A stretch of 64,000 bases of DNA from Candidatus Hydrogenedentota bacterium. GTDB lineage: Bacteria; Hydrogenedentota; Hydrogenedentia; Hydrogenedentales; SLHB01. Each line of letters opens with the position of its first letter. Positions within the stretch are counted from its first letter, which is position 1. The translations under genes were made by a program, and so were the position numbers. The notes beneath the pieces were generated by a model. That model saw only the letters and a list, made by a program, of their open reading frames with translations. It searched no databases and had not been told where the DNA came from. The DNA is taken from the NCBI GenBank assembly GCA_020848835.1, contig JADLHJ010000078.1, forward strand, positions 1 through 64,000. Direction: 5' to 3'. Positions 48,773 through 58,212 of this stretch are shown here, piece after piece.

Positions 48773-49744
48773 CTACTCGGGTACGGGCGTATTCTTCAGA
48801 ATCTCGTGAATGATGCGCGATCGCGCGCGCGCCGACGATATCGGATTGCCGTCGCGCGATTTCACCAGAATGCGGTGCGACAATATTGGTATCGCCATTT
48901 GACGCACATCGTCGGGCGTTACGTAATCGCGGCCTTCCACCAGCGCGCGCGCCTGACACGCTTCGTAAAACGAAACCGACGATCGCGGGCTAGCGCCAAG
49001 TTGCACGAACTCGCTCTCGCGCGTGGCCTGAACAATAGAGAGCATGTACCGCGCGACGCTCTCCTCCACCATGATCGTCCCTGCGAGACGCTGTAGATCG
49101 GTTACATCTTTTGAAGAAAGCACCGGCCGCAGTTGTTCCAGGGCCACCTTCGGGTCGCGGCGGCGCATAATGTGCAGCTCGTGCTCGTCGCCCGGATACC
49201 CCATCTCCACGCGCAGCATGAATCGGTCGAGTTGCGATTCCGGCAACGTATAAGTGCCTTCATACTCAACGGGATTCTGGGTCGCGAGAACGATAAACGG
49301 GTCTGGCAACTGCCGCGTAATGCCATCAACAGATATTTGGAACTCGCTCATCGCTTCGAGTAACGCGCTCTGCGTCTTCGGTGGCGTGCGGTTGATTTCG
49401 TCCGCCAGTACGACGTTCGCAAAAAGCGGTCCTTGCCGAAATTCAAATTCGCTGGTGCGCTGATTCAGGATCGAGATACCGATAATATCCGACGGCAACA
49501 TATCGCTCGTGAATTGCACGCGATGGAAGGTGCCTTCTATCGATCGTGCAAGACCCTGCGCCAGCGTCGTCTTACCCATGCCGGGAACGTCTTCAATCAG
49601 AATGTGACCGCGCGCCAGCAGACCCGTCACACACAGCTTCACAACCTCCGACTTGCCGAAGATAACCTGCTGTATGTTATCGACTAAGCGCGTTACGCGA
49701 TCATCTACGACGGCCTGACGGACTTCTTTTGTGACTGTTGCCAT
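48773..49744 (-). CDS. MoxR-family AAA+ ATPase
   Basis: GHILIEDVPGMGKTTLAQGLA, VVLADEINRTPPKTQSALLEAM, FIVLATQNPVEYEGTYTLPESQLDRF. Confidence 0.96.
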   Translation of the reverse strand: MATVTKEVRQAVVDDRVTRLVDNIQQVIFGKSEVVKLCVTGLLARGHILIEDVPGMGKTTLAQGLARSIEGTFHRVQFTSDMLPSDIIGISILNQRTSEFEFRQGPLFANVVLADEINRTPPKTQSALLEAMSEFQISVDGITRQLPDPFIVLATQNPVEYEGTYTLPESQLDRFMLRVEMGYPGDEHELHIMRRRDPKVALEQLRPVLSSKDVTDLQRLAGTIMVEESVARYMLSIVQATRESEFVQLGASPRSSVSFYEACQARALVEGRDYVTPDDVRQMAIPILSHRILVKSRDGNPISSARARSRIIHEILKNTPVPE

Positions 49745-49882
49745 GACGACTCCCGAGCGTTATGAAATATGTATGAATACATGCACACCCGACAAGAATG
49801 AAAATACAATCGCGCTACCTTGCGAGATAATCTTCATTAAATCACGGCCAGTATGTCAACAATGCGAACGTCTAATTTCCAA

Positions 49883-50848
49883 TTACAGCCACCGCTCAAA
49901 CCAATCGTCCGCTTGCTCGAGGGCTTGCGGAGTCAGCGCGTGCCCCCCCGAGTGGGTATACTGCACCAAAGCGTCGCTCGCACTTAAAAACTTATACATC
50001 GTTTTTGCAGATTTAACCGCTTTCTCGCAGCTCTTTGGATTTGACAAGACTTCATCGTTTGTCGCAGAGACGACGAGATGGGGAGTCGGCGCAATAAGCG
50101 CCAGCAAGTGCTCCCAATCAAACGGATAGTCCTTCTTCGCGACCGATTCGCGAAGTTTCGGCAACTGAACAAACCCGTCCTCGCCGGCCCAGCGCTCAGG
50201 GTTCTTGTCGTCTTGGAACCGCGTGAAGCCGCAGCTAGACACGCAGCACTGTACACGCTGCTCAAAAGCGGCCAACATCAGCGCGTTCGTTCCGCCAAGA
50301 CCATGCCCAATAACCCCCAGCCGCGCAGGGTCAACTCGTTTCAGATCGCACATCGCGTCCAGCGCGTAGGTGTGATCCTGAAGCATCTTCGCCAGCACGG
50401 ACCTTTTTGGGTTGTCCTTGTAAAAAGATTTTGTGTCAAGCGCGGGTAGCCCGTGCGACTGCCGTTCGCCGCACGTGATGCTGTCCGGCGCAATAGTCAC
50501 GTACCCCATCTCCGCGTAGCGCCGCGCGATGGCCAGCGTCGCGTCGCCGCGGACACCCGCCGGCTCGTCTTTGCCGTAAGCGACTGCCTGGTGGCAGCAC
50601 AGTATCCCAGGCACTTCATCGCGGCCATCTGGAACAAACAGCCACGCCGATACCCGCTCCCATTCATCGACGAAATAATTGACGCGCCGGCGCACATAAC
50701 CCGGGAAAGACATCTCGTCCAGCGTCTTCATCTGCAGTTCGACACGCTCGCTATCCAATTCACCGATAACGTCGCGAACTGCGGCCTCGATCTTCTCCCT
50801 TACAGGCAGCCATTCCGACAAGCCTTTAAGCTTGCTCAAGTCTTGCAT
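49883..50848 (-). CDS. Alpha/beta hydrolase (dienelactone hydrolase / acetyl xylan esterase-like)
   Basis: LCCHQAVAYGK, RLGVIGHGLGGTNALMLAAF (GxGxGG elbow variant), C-terminal HSGGHALTP. Confidence 0.83.
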   Translation of the reverse strand: MQDLSKLKGLSEWLPVREKIEAAVRDVIGELDSERVELQMKTLDEMSFPGYVRRRVNYFVDEWERVSAWLFVPDGRDEVPGILCCHQAVAYGKDEPAGVRGDATLAIARRYAEMGYVTIAPDSITCGERQSHGLPALDTKSFYKDNPKRSVLAKMLQDHTYALDAMCDLKRVDPARLGVIGHGLGGTNALMLAAFEQRVQCCVSSCGFTRFQDDKNPERWAGEDGFVQLPKLRESVAKKDYPFDWEHLLALIAPTPHLVVSATNDEVLSNPKSCEKAVKSAKTMYKFLSASDALVQYTHSGGHALTPQALEQADDWFERWL

Positions 50849-50961
50849 GGATCTTCTGGTTCCTCCCTGGCGCTCATGCTAACAATCCCATGATGCGGTG
50901 CGCAATCGTTTGTCCCGTCGCGCGCTGCAATGGTATTGTGCCCAGAAGAAGAGGTGCATCC

Positions 50962-51414
50962 ATGCTGTCACGAATCGTCTCGCTTTTTGCCCCCGAAGTG
51001 CGTGAAACCGCCGCCGACCACGCCGAACGGCTCCGCCTCGCGACCTGCGTTATCATGCTCGAAGCCGCAGGCGCGGACAACGAATTCTCACCGGAGGAAT
51101 GCGAGCACGTCATCGCGACGCTGAAGACCCGCTTCGAACTGGCACAGAGTGATGCCGAAGAGTTGATTCAGTATTCCCAAGCCCGGCGCGCAGAATCGAG
51201 CGACCTATGGAAGTTCACGAACATCATTAACCAAACCTGCTCGAACAACGAAAAGATGGACATTCTCGGCGAGGTCTGGCGCGTCATCTACGCCGACGGC
51301 ACGTTGGACGGCCACGAAGACTACCTCATCCACAAACTCGCCAAACTGCTCAATCTGAACCACCCGCAACTCATCGAAGCCAAAATGGCAGTGCTCCGCG
51401 AAATTCGGGGGTAG
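50962..51414 (+). CDS. TerB-like domain protein
   Basis: ATCVIMLEAAGADNEFSPEECEHV; VWRVIYADGTLDGHEDYLIHKLAKLL. Confidence 0.87.
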   Translation: MLSRIVSLFAPEVRETAADHAERLRLATCVIMLEAAGADNEFSPEECEHVIATLKTRFELAQSDAEELIQYSQARRAESSDLWKFTNIINQTCSNNEKMDILGEVWRVIYADGTLDGHEDYLIHKLAKLLNLNHPQLIEAKMAVLREIRG

Positions 51415-51424
51415 GCAGCGCCCG

Positions 51425-51450
51425 GTTTGTAGTTCCGCGTCTACGCGGTC
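51425..51450 (+). repeat. Dispersed hairpin repeat copy 2: gtttgtagttccgcgtctacgcggtc
   Basis: 25/26 identical to reverse complement of 14632-14657; intergenic. Confidence 0.7.
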
Positions 51451-51548
51451 CTGCTTGCACCACGGTCAGTACCGCGCTTACCAACCTCACCTTTGATCTC
51501 GCCTCTCATCATTTATTAAACTATTGCCCGATTGCGGTTTATCTGCGT

Positions 51549-51634
51549 GCCGGAGTGGTGAAATGGCAGACACGCACGGTTCAGGTCCGTGTGGGCGCAA
51601 GCCCGTGGGGGTTCAAGTCCCTTCTCCGGCACCA
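51549..51634 (+). tRNA. tRNA-Leu (anticodon CAG)
   Basis: Acceptor GCCGGAG/CTCCGGC, discriminator A, encoded CCA; anticodon loop TTCAGGT; long variable arm GGGCGCAAGCCC; T-loop TTCAAGT. Confidence 0.97.
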
Positions 51635-51650
51635 TAATTTGATATAGTTG

Positions 51651-51679
51651 AAGGCTGCGCGACGGCGCGGCCTTTTTTT
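51651..51679 (+). terminator. Intrinsic terminator downstream of tRNA-Leu
   Basis: aaggctgcgc-gacg-gcgcggcctt hairpin followed by T tract. Confidence 0.88.
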
Positions 51680-51688
51680 ATTTGCAGT

Positions 51689-52591
51689 ATGGAGGGTGCG
51701 GTGATGTGGATGCGGGCATCTATTGTTGCGATGGCATTGGTGGTTTGCGCGTATGCGGAGCCAATCACAAAGATCAAAATCGACGGCAAATTTGACGACT
51801 GGAATGGCGTACCCTCTCACTCCGATCCCGAAGGAGATCCCCACGACACCGACCACGATCAGCAGGGCGATACGCCCGCGCTCGTAAACCATCCCGACGT
51901 GGACATCCTTGAGTTCAAGTTAACTCACGACAAGAAAAACCTGTACGGCTATTGGAAATCCAACGGCCTCATCGGCCGCACGCAGAACACCAGCCAAGGC
52001 ACAGCCGGGCGCTTCTACGTCATCGTCACCATCGACGTGGACAACAAACTAAAAACCGGCTACTGGCTGCACGAAGGCGGCTACTACCCCACCTCCCGCG
52101 GCTACGACATGAACATGGAGGTCGAGTATTACAACGGCTCCTTCAACACCGGCCACTACCTCAACCACGGGGCGCGTAACGACACCGAATTGGATCAGTG
52201 CTTCCTCGATCAGGCGCAAGGCATCGTCAACATTCGCAAGGGCACCTACGATTACTACTCGCAATGGGTGTGGTGGGACGAGCCTCAGGGGCATATGGGC
52301 GAAATCGTACTTCCAAACGGTCACGACACCATCATCTGGGTCACCGACAAAGGGCCCATCTACCAGGGCATCATCACCATCGCGCTTTCGGAAGACCGCA
52401 GCGAAGCCGAAATGAAGGCCCCCTTCCGAGGCTTCATGAAGGACGATAAGGGCAAACCGATTATTAAACTCGGCAAGACGATCCGCGCATCCTTCTCCCT
52501 AGAAGCCAGCGGCGAAGTAGCCCCCGGCGGCCAATGGGCATCTGACACCGCGGAACCGATCACGTATACGCTGGATAAGCCGTCACGCTAA
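51689..52591 (+). CDS. Secreted protein, carbohydrate-binding (CBM9/DOMON-like) fold suspected
   Basis: Signal peptide; KIDGKFDDWNGVP N-terminal motif typical of CBM9-like domains. Confidence 0.62.
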   Translation: MEGAVMWMRASIVAMALVVCAYAEPITKIKIDGKFDDWNGVPSHSDPEGDPHDTDHDQQGDTPALVNHPDVDILEFKLTHDKKNLYGYWKSNGLIGRTQNTSQGTAGRFYVIVTIDVDNKLKTGYWLHEGGYYPTSRGYDMNMEVEYYNGSFNTGHYLNHGARNDTELDQCFLDQAQGIVNIRKGTYDYYSQWVWWDEPQGHMGEIVLPNGHDTIIWVTDKGPIYQGIITIALSEDRSEAEMKAPFRGFMKDDKGKPIIKLGKTIRASFSLEASGEVAPGGQWASDTAEPITYTLDKPSR

Positions 52592-54063
52592 TCGCTCCAG
52601 ATTGGATTTCGATTTCCGCAACTGCCGCCAACGAGTTGACTCTCGCCGAGCGCTTCGACGCGTACATCGTAACCGTCCGGAGAGTAGTCTATTACTTTGG
52701 AAACGTTCAATGTTCCCGTCCGCGACTTCCAATCCGATACATAGCTTGTCGAGGTAAATTCGAGCAGCGTCCGATCGATGTCACACCACGCAACGATATT
52801 TCTGGCAGACGCTGGCTCGTTCCATTTGGCCTTCGCCCCATCCACTGTAATGCCGTCGAGTTGTAGTTTAATTGTTACGGGCGCACTACCTGCCGTTCGG
52901 GGAGTCATGGTAACAATGACTGATCCACCGCTATTCACTCGTGCGTTGACTTCGGTGTTGGACGCAGAAGAAATGCTATACATGGTAAGATTCGGGCCTC
53001 CTTTTGGATCATGAGGACCCGGCAACGCCTGCAAAGTTTTCAATGCTTTGATCGGAACTTGATACAATTGGCCGTCTGACGCTATCGATAACTCGCGAGG
53101 CAGGGACATACAGCCGTTCCATCCCAAGCCTTCTTTAAATCCTCGCATCCATCCAACCAGGACCGTCGGCTCCGAGTCTCGGGGCAAATAAACATTCGAC
53201 GCATAAAACGAACCGTAGTCGAGCACCCCCTCTTTTTCAGGTGTGAATGAATAGCTATTCAATTCAAACGAACCTACAAAATATCTGAGTGGCTTATAAG
53301 GCGAGAAGATCAATACCCACTTTCCATCGAGTGGGAAAAAGTTGGGACATTCAAAAAACTCAACCGCAGACTTTGGCTGCCGATAGAGAATCCCGCGATA
53401 TATCCATTTATCAAGCGGCGGCGACTCCGCTTCAAAAATCGGAATGATCGCTTCATCCTTGGTATCCGCACCACAGACAAGAAACGTCCGTTCCTCTGCT
53501 TTGAAAATAAAGGGATCGCGCCAGTCTGGGCCAATCTCGAAGGGAACGGATTTCACATCCAGCATCGGGTTCTTCGGGTGCTTTTCCCATTTGATTAGAT
53601 CAGAATCGCCAATCGCTGCCCACTGTTCGTTCGGGCGCTTCTTCTCTGCGCTGGACACGCTGGTATAGAACAATATCGGCACGCCATCGCCATTGATAGC
53701 GGCGCAACCGGAAAACACATGCGCCTCGCCTTTGTCCTCAGACGGCCATAACGCAATCGGCAAATGTTCCCAATGCACGAGGTCCTTGCTCCGCGCGTGG
53801 CCCCAGTGCATATGACCCCACGCGTCGCCGTATGGATTGTGTTGATAAAACAGATGGTAGTAGCCATTGTAAAAAATCGTACCGTTCGGATCGTTCATCC
53901 AATTCGCAGGCGGACGGAAGTGATACACAGGCCGCGAAGGATCTTTGCTCGCCTTTTCCGTAGCCGCTTTCACGCTCTCTTCCGCGCGCTTCAGCGCCGC
54001 ATCGCGATACTCATCCGCACATGCCGCCACGCATAGCAACGCAACCGCGAATCGCATTATCAT
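52588..54063 (-). CDS. GH32 family glycosidase (levanase/fructosidase-like)
   Basis: HFRPPANWMNDPNGTIFYNGYYHLFYQHNPYGDAWGHMHWGHARSKDLVHW; WRDPFIF; FECPNFFPLDGKW. Confidence 0.95.
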   Translation of the reverse strand: MIMRFAVALLCVAACADEYRDAALKRAEESVKAATEKASKDPSRPVYHFRPPANWMNDPNGTIFYNGYYHLFYQHNPYGDAWGHMHWGHARSKDLVHWEHLPIALWPSEDKGEAHVFSGCAAINGDGVPILFYTSVSSAEKKRPNEQWAAIGDSDLIKWEKHPKNPMLDVKSVPFEIGPDWRDPFIFKAEERTFLVCGADTKDEAIIPIFEAESPPLDKWIYRGILYRQPKSAVEFFECPNFFPLDGKWVLIFSPYKPLRYFVGSFELNSYSFTPEKEGVLDYGSFYASNVYLPRDSEPTVLVGWMRGFKEGLGWNGCMSLPRELSIASDGQLYQVPIKALKTLQALPGPHDPKGGPNLTMYSISSASNTEVNARVNSGGSVIVTMTPRTAGSAPVTIKLQLDGITVDGAKAKWNEPASARNIVAWCDIDRTLLEFTSTSYVSDWKSRTGTLNVSKVIDYSPDGYDVRVEALGESQLVGGSCGNRNPIWSD

Positions 54064-54065
54064 GG

Positions 54066-55346
54066 CTACAGTTTCCCTTGAAGTTTGTACAGGTTCAGCA
54101 GCGCCTTGTTCATAATCTCTTCCCCCGCACCTAGCGGCACCCACGACACGGCCGCATCCGCGCCGTACCCGCCTTCAGACGCCGCTTCAATCGTCGGAAA
54201 GTACATGTGATGCCCGTTGCAATAGCCGTTGAAGATCACCTTCACGCCACGCGAACGTTCCTTCAATCGGTTCGAGTGATTGCAGAAGTATTCGCCCGAT
54301 ACACCCACCCAATACAACTCGCCATTGATAAGCAGGCAAGTGAGATGCGGCTTAATCTCATCACCCTTCAATTCATCCATGAAGGCGTTTGCCAATTCTG
54401 GAAAGAACGCGGCGCCCAACAACATCTTGCTCGCGGGACTCGTGATTTGTGAGCGGGTCTTGTATGTAAAGACGTCGTCCATACCCTTAATCGACGGGTT
54501 GTCCGGCACCTTCGTCGTAATCGTTTCATTTACCTTTAACACTTCGCGCCCGACCGCCGCGCCGAATAAATCGATTGTCTGCGTCTGGTCGGTACTCTGA
54601 ATCGACATATCCCCCGCCGCGCCTTGCACAAACTGGCACTGCGCGCCCAGCGCTTGCTCGACCGTGTTCATCATGTGCCCCGGCCATTCCGCTGAAAATC
54701 GCAAGTCCTCGGCAGGCAGACGCGTCGGGTGCGCCTGATAATTCACCATCACCGCGATAGGCTTCCCATCCAACGCATCCACGCGCACAACGCTGAGTTC
54801 CGTGTCGCGCGCCTTCGGTTCGGATTTCTGCTGCCGGTTGCGGTTCATATCAATGTTCGCCGAACCCCAACCAATCTTCGCGGGCTGCGTTTTCGCCGCC
54901 GCCTCTTTAATCACTGCAATGATGTGATCAGGCAGCGCCTTTGCATAATCCACGCAATCCTGAAACTTCCCCTGCCCCTTTTCCGGCGCGTCCAATAACT
55001 CAATAACCGGACCATGGTGCGTATGCGATCCTGAAATCATCACAAACTGCACACCCGCATCCTCAAGGACAGCCTTGCGAATCTTCTCCATCATCGGATC
55101 CGTAGGCCCGCGACCGATATCCATCGTCACAATCGCCGCCTTCGTATCGCCCGCTTCAAACACCACGCACTTCGCAAAGAGTGGATCGATTACCCCCTGC
55201 GACAACGCGTCATGCCGCGCCCCGTATCCCCACATCGGCATCGGCTTCTGCGGCGTAATATCCACCTTCGCCGTCCCCGCCTTGAACTCCTGCGCGGAGG
55301 CAGTAAAAGCTGTCAGAGTGATTAGAAAGGAAAGAAAAATTCGCAT
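54066..55346 (-). CDS. Neutral/alkaline non-lysosomal ceramidase-like protein
   Basis: AGTAKVDITPQKPMPMWGYGAR, ISGSHTHHGPVI; signal peptide. Confidence 0.85.
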   Translation of the reverse strand: MRIFLSFLITLTAFTASAQEFKAGTAKVDITPQKPMPMWGYGARHDALSQGVIDPLFAKCVVFEAGDTKAAIVTMDIGRGPTDPMMEKIRKAVLEDAGVQFVMISGSHTHHGPVIELLDAPEKGQGKFQDCVDYAKALPDHIIAVIKEAAAKTQPAKIGWGSANIDMNRNRQQKSEPKARDTELSVVRVDALDGKPIAVMVNYQAHPTRLPAEDLRFSAEWPGHMMNTVEQALGAQCQFVQGAAGDMSIQSTDQTQTIDLFGAAVGREVLKVNETITTKVPDNPSIKGMDDVFTYKTRSQITSPASKMLLGAAFFPELANAFMDELKGDEIKPHLTCLLINGELYWVGVSGEYFCNHSNRLKERSRGVKVIFNGYCNGHHMYFPTIEAASEGGYGADAAVSWVPLGAGEEIMNKALLNLYKLQGKL

Positions 55347-55425
55347 GGCCGCACGCTCCCATTGCCCAGTGAAGTGCATGAACTATAGCGATTAGACATG
55401 ATGCGATACCAGAATAGGAGAGGGT

Positions 55426-55464
55426 GCGCGCGAAGCGCTTTGGAGTGCGGCGCGGTAGCGCCGC
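55426..55464. repeat. Candidate double-hairpin palindromic intergenic element
   Basis: gcgcgaagcgc followed by ttggagt and perfect GCGGCGC-ggta-GCGCCGC hairpin. Confidence 0.45.
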
Positions 55465-55512
55465 TTTTCTTCGGAAAGTCCAGTAAAACGACGAAAGAGC
55501 AACAACCCGAAA

Positions 55513-56805
55513 CTAGATCATATTCGAAACAACATGCAATGCATGCCGCGGGTTCTTAATCGCGCGCTTGGCCATCTCCGTCCAACTGTAATTACGAAAC
55601 GCCTGACGCGCGCTGAGCTGCAAGAACAATCGCTTTTGCAGTGCGGGAGACATGTTCTCATTACAATTGAATGTATCCGGATCGCCCGCAGTAAACTTAT
55701 CCCAGGTCACACCAGCTTTCATGATCTGATCTTTAAACTCATCAAACAGTGCCGTACCCGGATACGGCGTCAGATAATGGATCGACGCAAAATCAATCTC
55801 CGCCTGCTTGATGAATTGCTGCGTGAGCCGCACATCTTCTTCCGTCTCACCCGGCGTGCCGATAATAAAACACCCGCGTACACGCAGGCCCGCCTCATGA
55901 ATGTGGCGCGCCGCCTGCATATTCTGCTCGACCGTCGCATGCTTCACCATGCGGTCTAGCATCCGCTGGCTGCCACTCTCGAACCCAATCGTGATCTGCA
56001 CACACCCCGCCCGCTTCATCAAGCGCAACACATCAGGGCGAATCCGCCGCGCATGGATCTGGCACTCCCACTTCAAGTGGTGCAGGTCGTGCGCGATCAT
56101 CGCGTCGCAGATTTCCCGAAAGCGATCGATGTCCGTCGCCATCAATTCGTCGTAAAACGCGATACTCTCAATATTGTGCTTATCGACGAGATACTTGATC
56201 TCTTCTACGACGCGCTCGGCGCTATGAAACCGCAGTTGCGTCTCACGCTTCGAATTGATGCAGTAATTACAAACGAAGGGGCAACCGCGGCTCGTGATAA
56301 TACCCAGCGTGCGGTAGGAGAACCCCGCGATCTCCTCCCCCGCCGCTGCGTATAAATCAAGGTTCAACTGATCGCGTCGAGGATCGGGCAACGCATCGAG
56401 CTGCGTCGGAACCTCCGGCTCGATGATACCCTCGAGTTTTCCCCGCGTAATCGCCTGCGGAAAACTCCATTCCGCCTCGCCGCGAATCACACAATCGCCG
56501 TGCTGAATCGCTTCATCCGGCATCGCCGTAGGGTGCGCGCCGCCCATCACTACAGTCAGACCGCGCTCTTCTTTGATGCGATCCGCAATCTCATACGCCC
56601 GCAACGCGTACATCGTCATAAACGATATACCGGCGATGTCCGGCTTAAATTCGTCTATACCCTGCCATACATCGTCGCCTGCGATTTCATCGATGATCCG
56701 CGTCTGGTGACCATCCGCCTGCAAAGTCGCCGACAAATACGCAAGCCCGAGATTTTCCTTCTTCAAGGACCTTGGCACACTCGGGTTTATCAGCGCGATC
56801 TTCAT
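55513..56805 (-). CDS. B12-binding-domain radical SAM protein (rSAM1)
   Basis: N-terminal B12-binding-like fold; SRGCPFVCNYC CxxxCxxC; GTPGETEEDV. Confidence 0.94.
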   Translation of the reverse strand: MKIALINPSVPRSLKKENLGLAYLSATLQADGHQTRIIDEIAGDDVWQGIDEFKPDIAGISFMTMYALRAYEIADRIKEERGLTVVMGGAHPTAMPDEAIQHGDCVIRGEAEWSFPQAITRGKLEGIIEPEVPTQLDALPDPRRDQLNLDLYAAAGEEIAGFSYRTLGIITSRGCPFVCNYCINSKRETQLRFHSAERVVEEIKYLVDKHNIESIAFYDELMATDIDRFREICDAMIAHDLHHLKWECQIHARRIRPDVLRLMKRAGCVQITIGFESGSQRMLDRMVKHATVEQNMQAARHIHEAGLRVRGCFIIGTPGETEEDVRLTQQFIKQAEIDFASIHYLTPYPGTALFDEFKDQIMKAGVTWDKFTAGDPDTFNCNENMSPALQKRLFLQLSARQAFRNYSWTEMAKRAIKNPRHALHVVSNMI

Positions 56806-58211
56806 CAGTGCGATCCCACAACCTTTAGCAACCGCTGCGCGCTATAACGGCCAAGACGCATCATGCCGCCAAAACCTTCGCGGCGAAACGCATTTCCAAA
56901 GTGGTGAAACAAAGTGCGTGGACGCCGCGTCATCATGTGCCACTGCCAGCGACGCCATGCGAAGTCATACATTTCCGCAATGTCATCGGCGGAATAGCCC
57001 GGATACGACACGACCGCTTCGCCCGAGGGATCGAACTGCATCCAACTGTCTTTCGTCAGCCAGCCGTTGCGCTTGGCGTTGTCGTAAAACGCAGTGCCGG
57101 GGTAGGGCGTCGCGATTGCAAATTGCAGCGTGTGCGTATTCAAGCGTAGCGCGAAATCGATGCTGCGTAGCGCACTCTCGCGCGTTTCGCCTGGCAACCC
57201 CACGAGAAAGTTCGCGTGCGTTTGAATACCGAACTCACGACAATCGCGAACCGTGCGCGCGACATCCTCCGGCTTCTGATCTTTCGGAATCTGACGCAGC
57301 ACTTCGGGGTCACCGCTTTCCACGCCAAACTTAATCGCCCGGCACCCAGCACGCGACATCGCCTCGATCACATCGCGATCGATAACGGCGTTCCCCATGC
57401 AACTAAACGGTATGCCGAATTTGCGCGATGAATATTCTTCGCAAAGTGCAAGGATATGTTTGCGGTTGATCGTGATCGTGTCGTCATCAAAATAGATTTC
57501 GTCCGGCGCGTACTTATCAATGAGCAACTGTATTTCATCGCACACGCGCTTCGGATCGCGGCGGCGATAGTTGCGCTTTCCTTCAAACGGCGCAATTGTG
57601 CAGAAACCACATTCGAGCGGGCACCCGCGCGACGTAAGCACCGTAACCGAACGCCCCATGCAAAATGGGTCGTTGTACTTCTCCATTACCATCGCGTCCC
57701 ACGGCGGCGCGGGAATGTCGTCGAGATCACGAATCATCGGCGCGAATTCTGCGTTAGGGTGCTGCGCGGTAACGAGCCACGGCTGCGCTTCAAGCGAAAG
57801 CGCTGTGGAAATAACCTGATCGTATTCGCCGCGAATAACACCGGCAAATCCGGCTTCAATATGTTCCGCAGGCGTCGCGGTCGCGTGCGCGCCACCCGCA
57901 ATGGTCCGCACACCAATGCGCCGCATGGTTTCCAAATCGTGCTGCCAACTCGGCGCACTCGTCTCCATAAAGACAATGTCCGGTTGAAACGCACGCGCCT
58001 CGGCATCAAGCTCATCCAACGACATTCCAACAGCGATGCAATCGATCAGCCGAGCCTCATGCCCATCCGCCATTAACCGCGACGTCGCATACGCCAACTG
58101 AAACGGAAACGGATGATAGTCAATCCCCGTCTTCTTTAGCTTGCGCCCGTGCGGCCAGCGCGATCCTGCGCGGCAGAACGGCCCAGGCGGATTTAGAAGC
58201 AACACGCGCAT
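56805..58211 (-). CDS. B12-binding-domain radical SAM protein (rSAM2)
   Basis: MRVLLLNPPGPF; TSRGCPLECGFCT; YFDDDTI; VGLPGETRES. Confidence 0.94.
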   Translation of the reverse strand: MRVLLLNPPGPFCRAGSRWPHGRKLKKTGIDYHPFPFQLAYATSRLMADGHEARLIDCIAVGMSLDELDAEARAFQPDIVFMETSAPSWQHDLETMRRIGVRTIAGGAHATATPAEHIEAGFAGVIRGEYDQVISTALSLEAQPWLVTAQHPNAEFAPMIRDLDDIPAPPWDAMVMEKYNDPFCMGRSVTVLTSRGCPLECGFCTIAPFEGKRNYRRRDPKRVCDEIQLLIDKYAPDEIYFDDDTITINRKHILALCEEYSSRKFGIPFSCMGNAVIDRDVIEAMSRAGCRAIKFGVESGDPEVLRQIPKDQKPEDVARTVRDCREFGIQTHANFLVGLPGETRESALRSIDFALRLNTHTLQFAIATPYPGTAFYDNAKRNGWLTKDSWMQFDPSGEAVVSYPGYSADDIAEMYDFAWRRWQWHMMTRRPRTLFHHFGNAFRREGFGGMMRLGRYSAQRLLKVVGSH

Positions 58212-58212
58212 G

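Noticed and set aside
45481-49744. MoxR-DUF58-transglutaminase genes as a defence system
   Set aside because: This arrangement is a common housekeeping-type cluster and no nuclease or effector is nearby.
50962-51414. Tellurite-resistance gene
   Set aside because: TerB-like fold is widespread; no terA/C/D/E/Z partners in the window.
51549-51634. tRNA-Leu as an integration site of a mobile element
   Set aside because: No integrase, attachment-site duplication or phage/ICE genes seen on either side; it has its own terminator.
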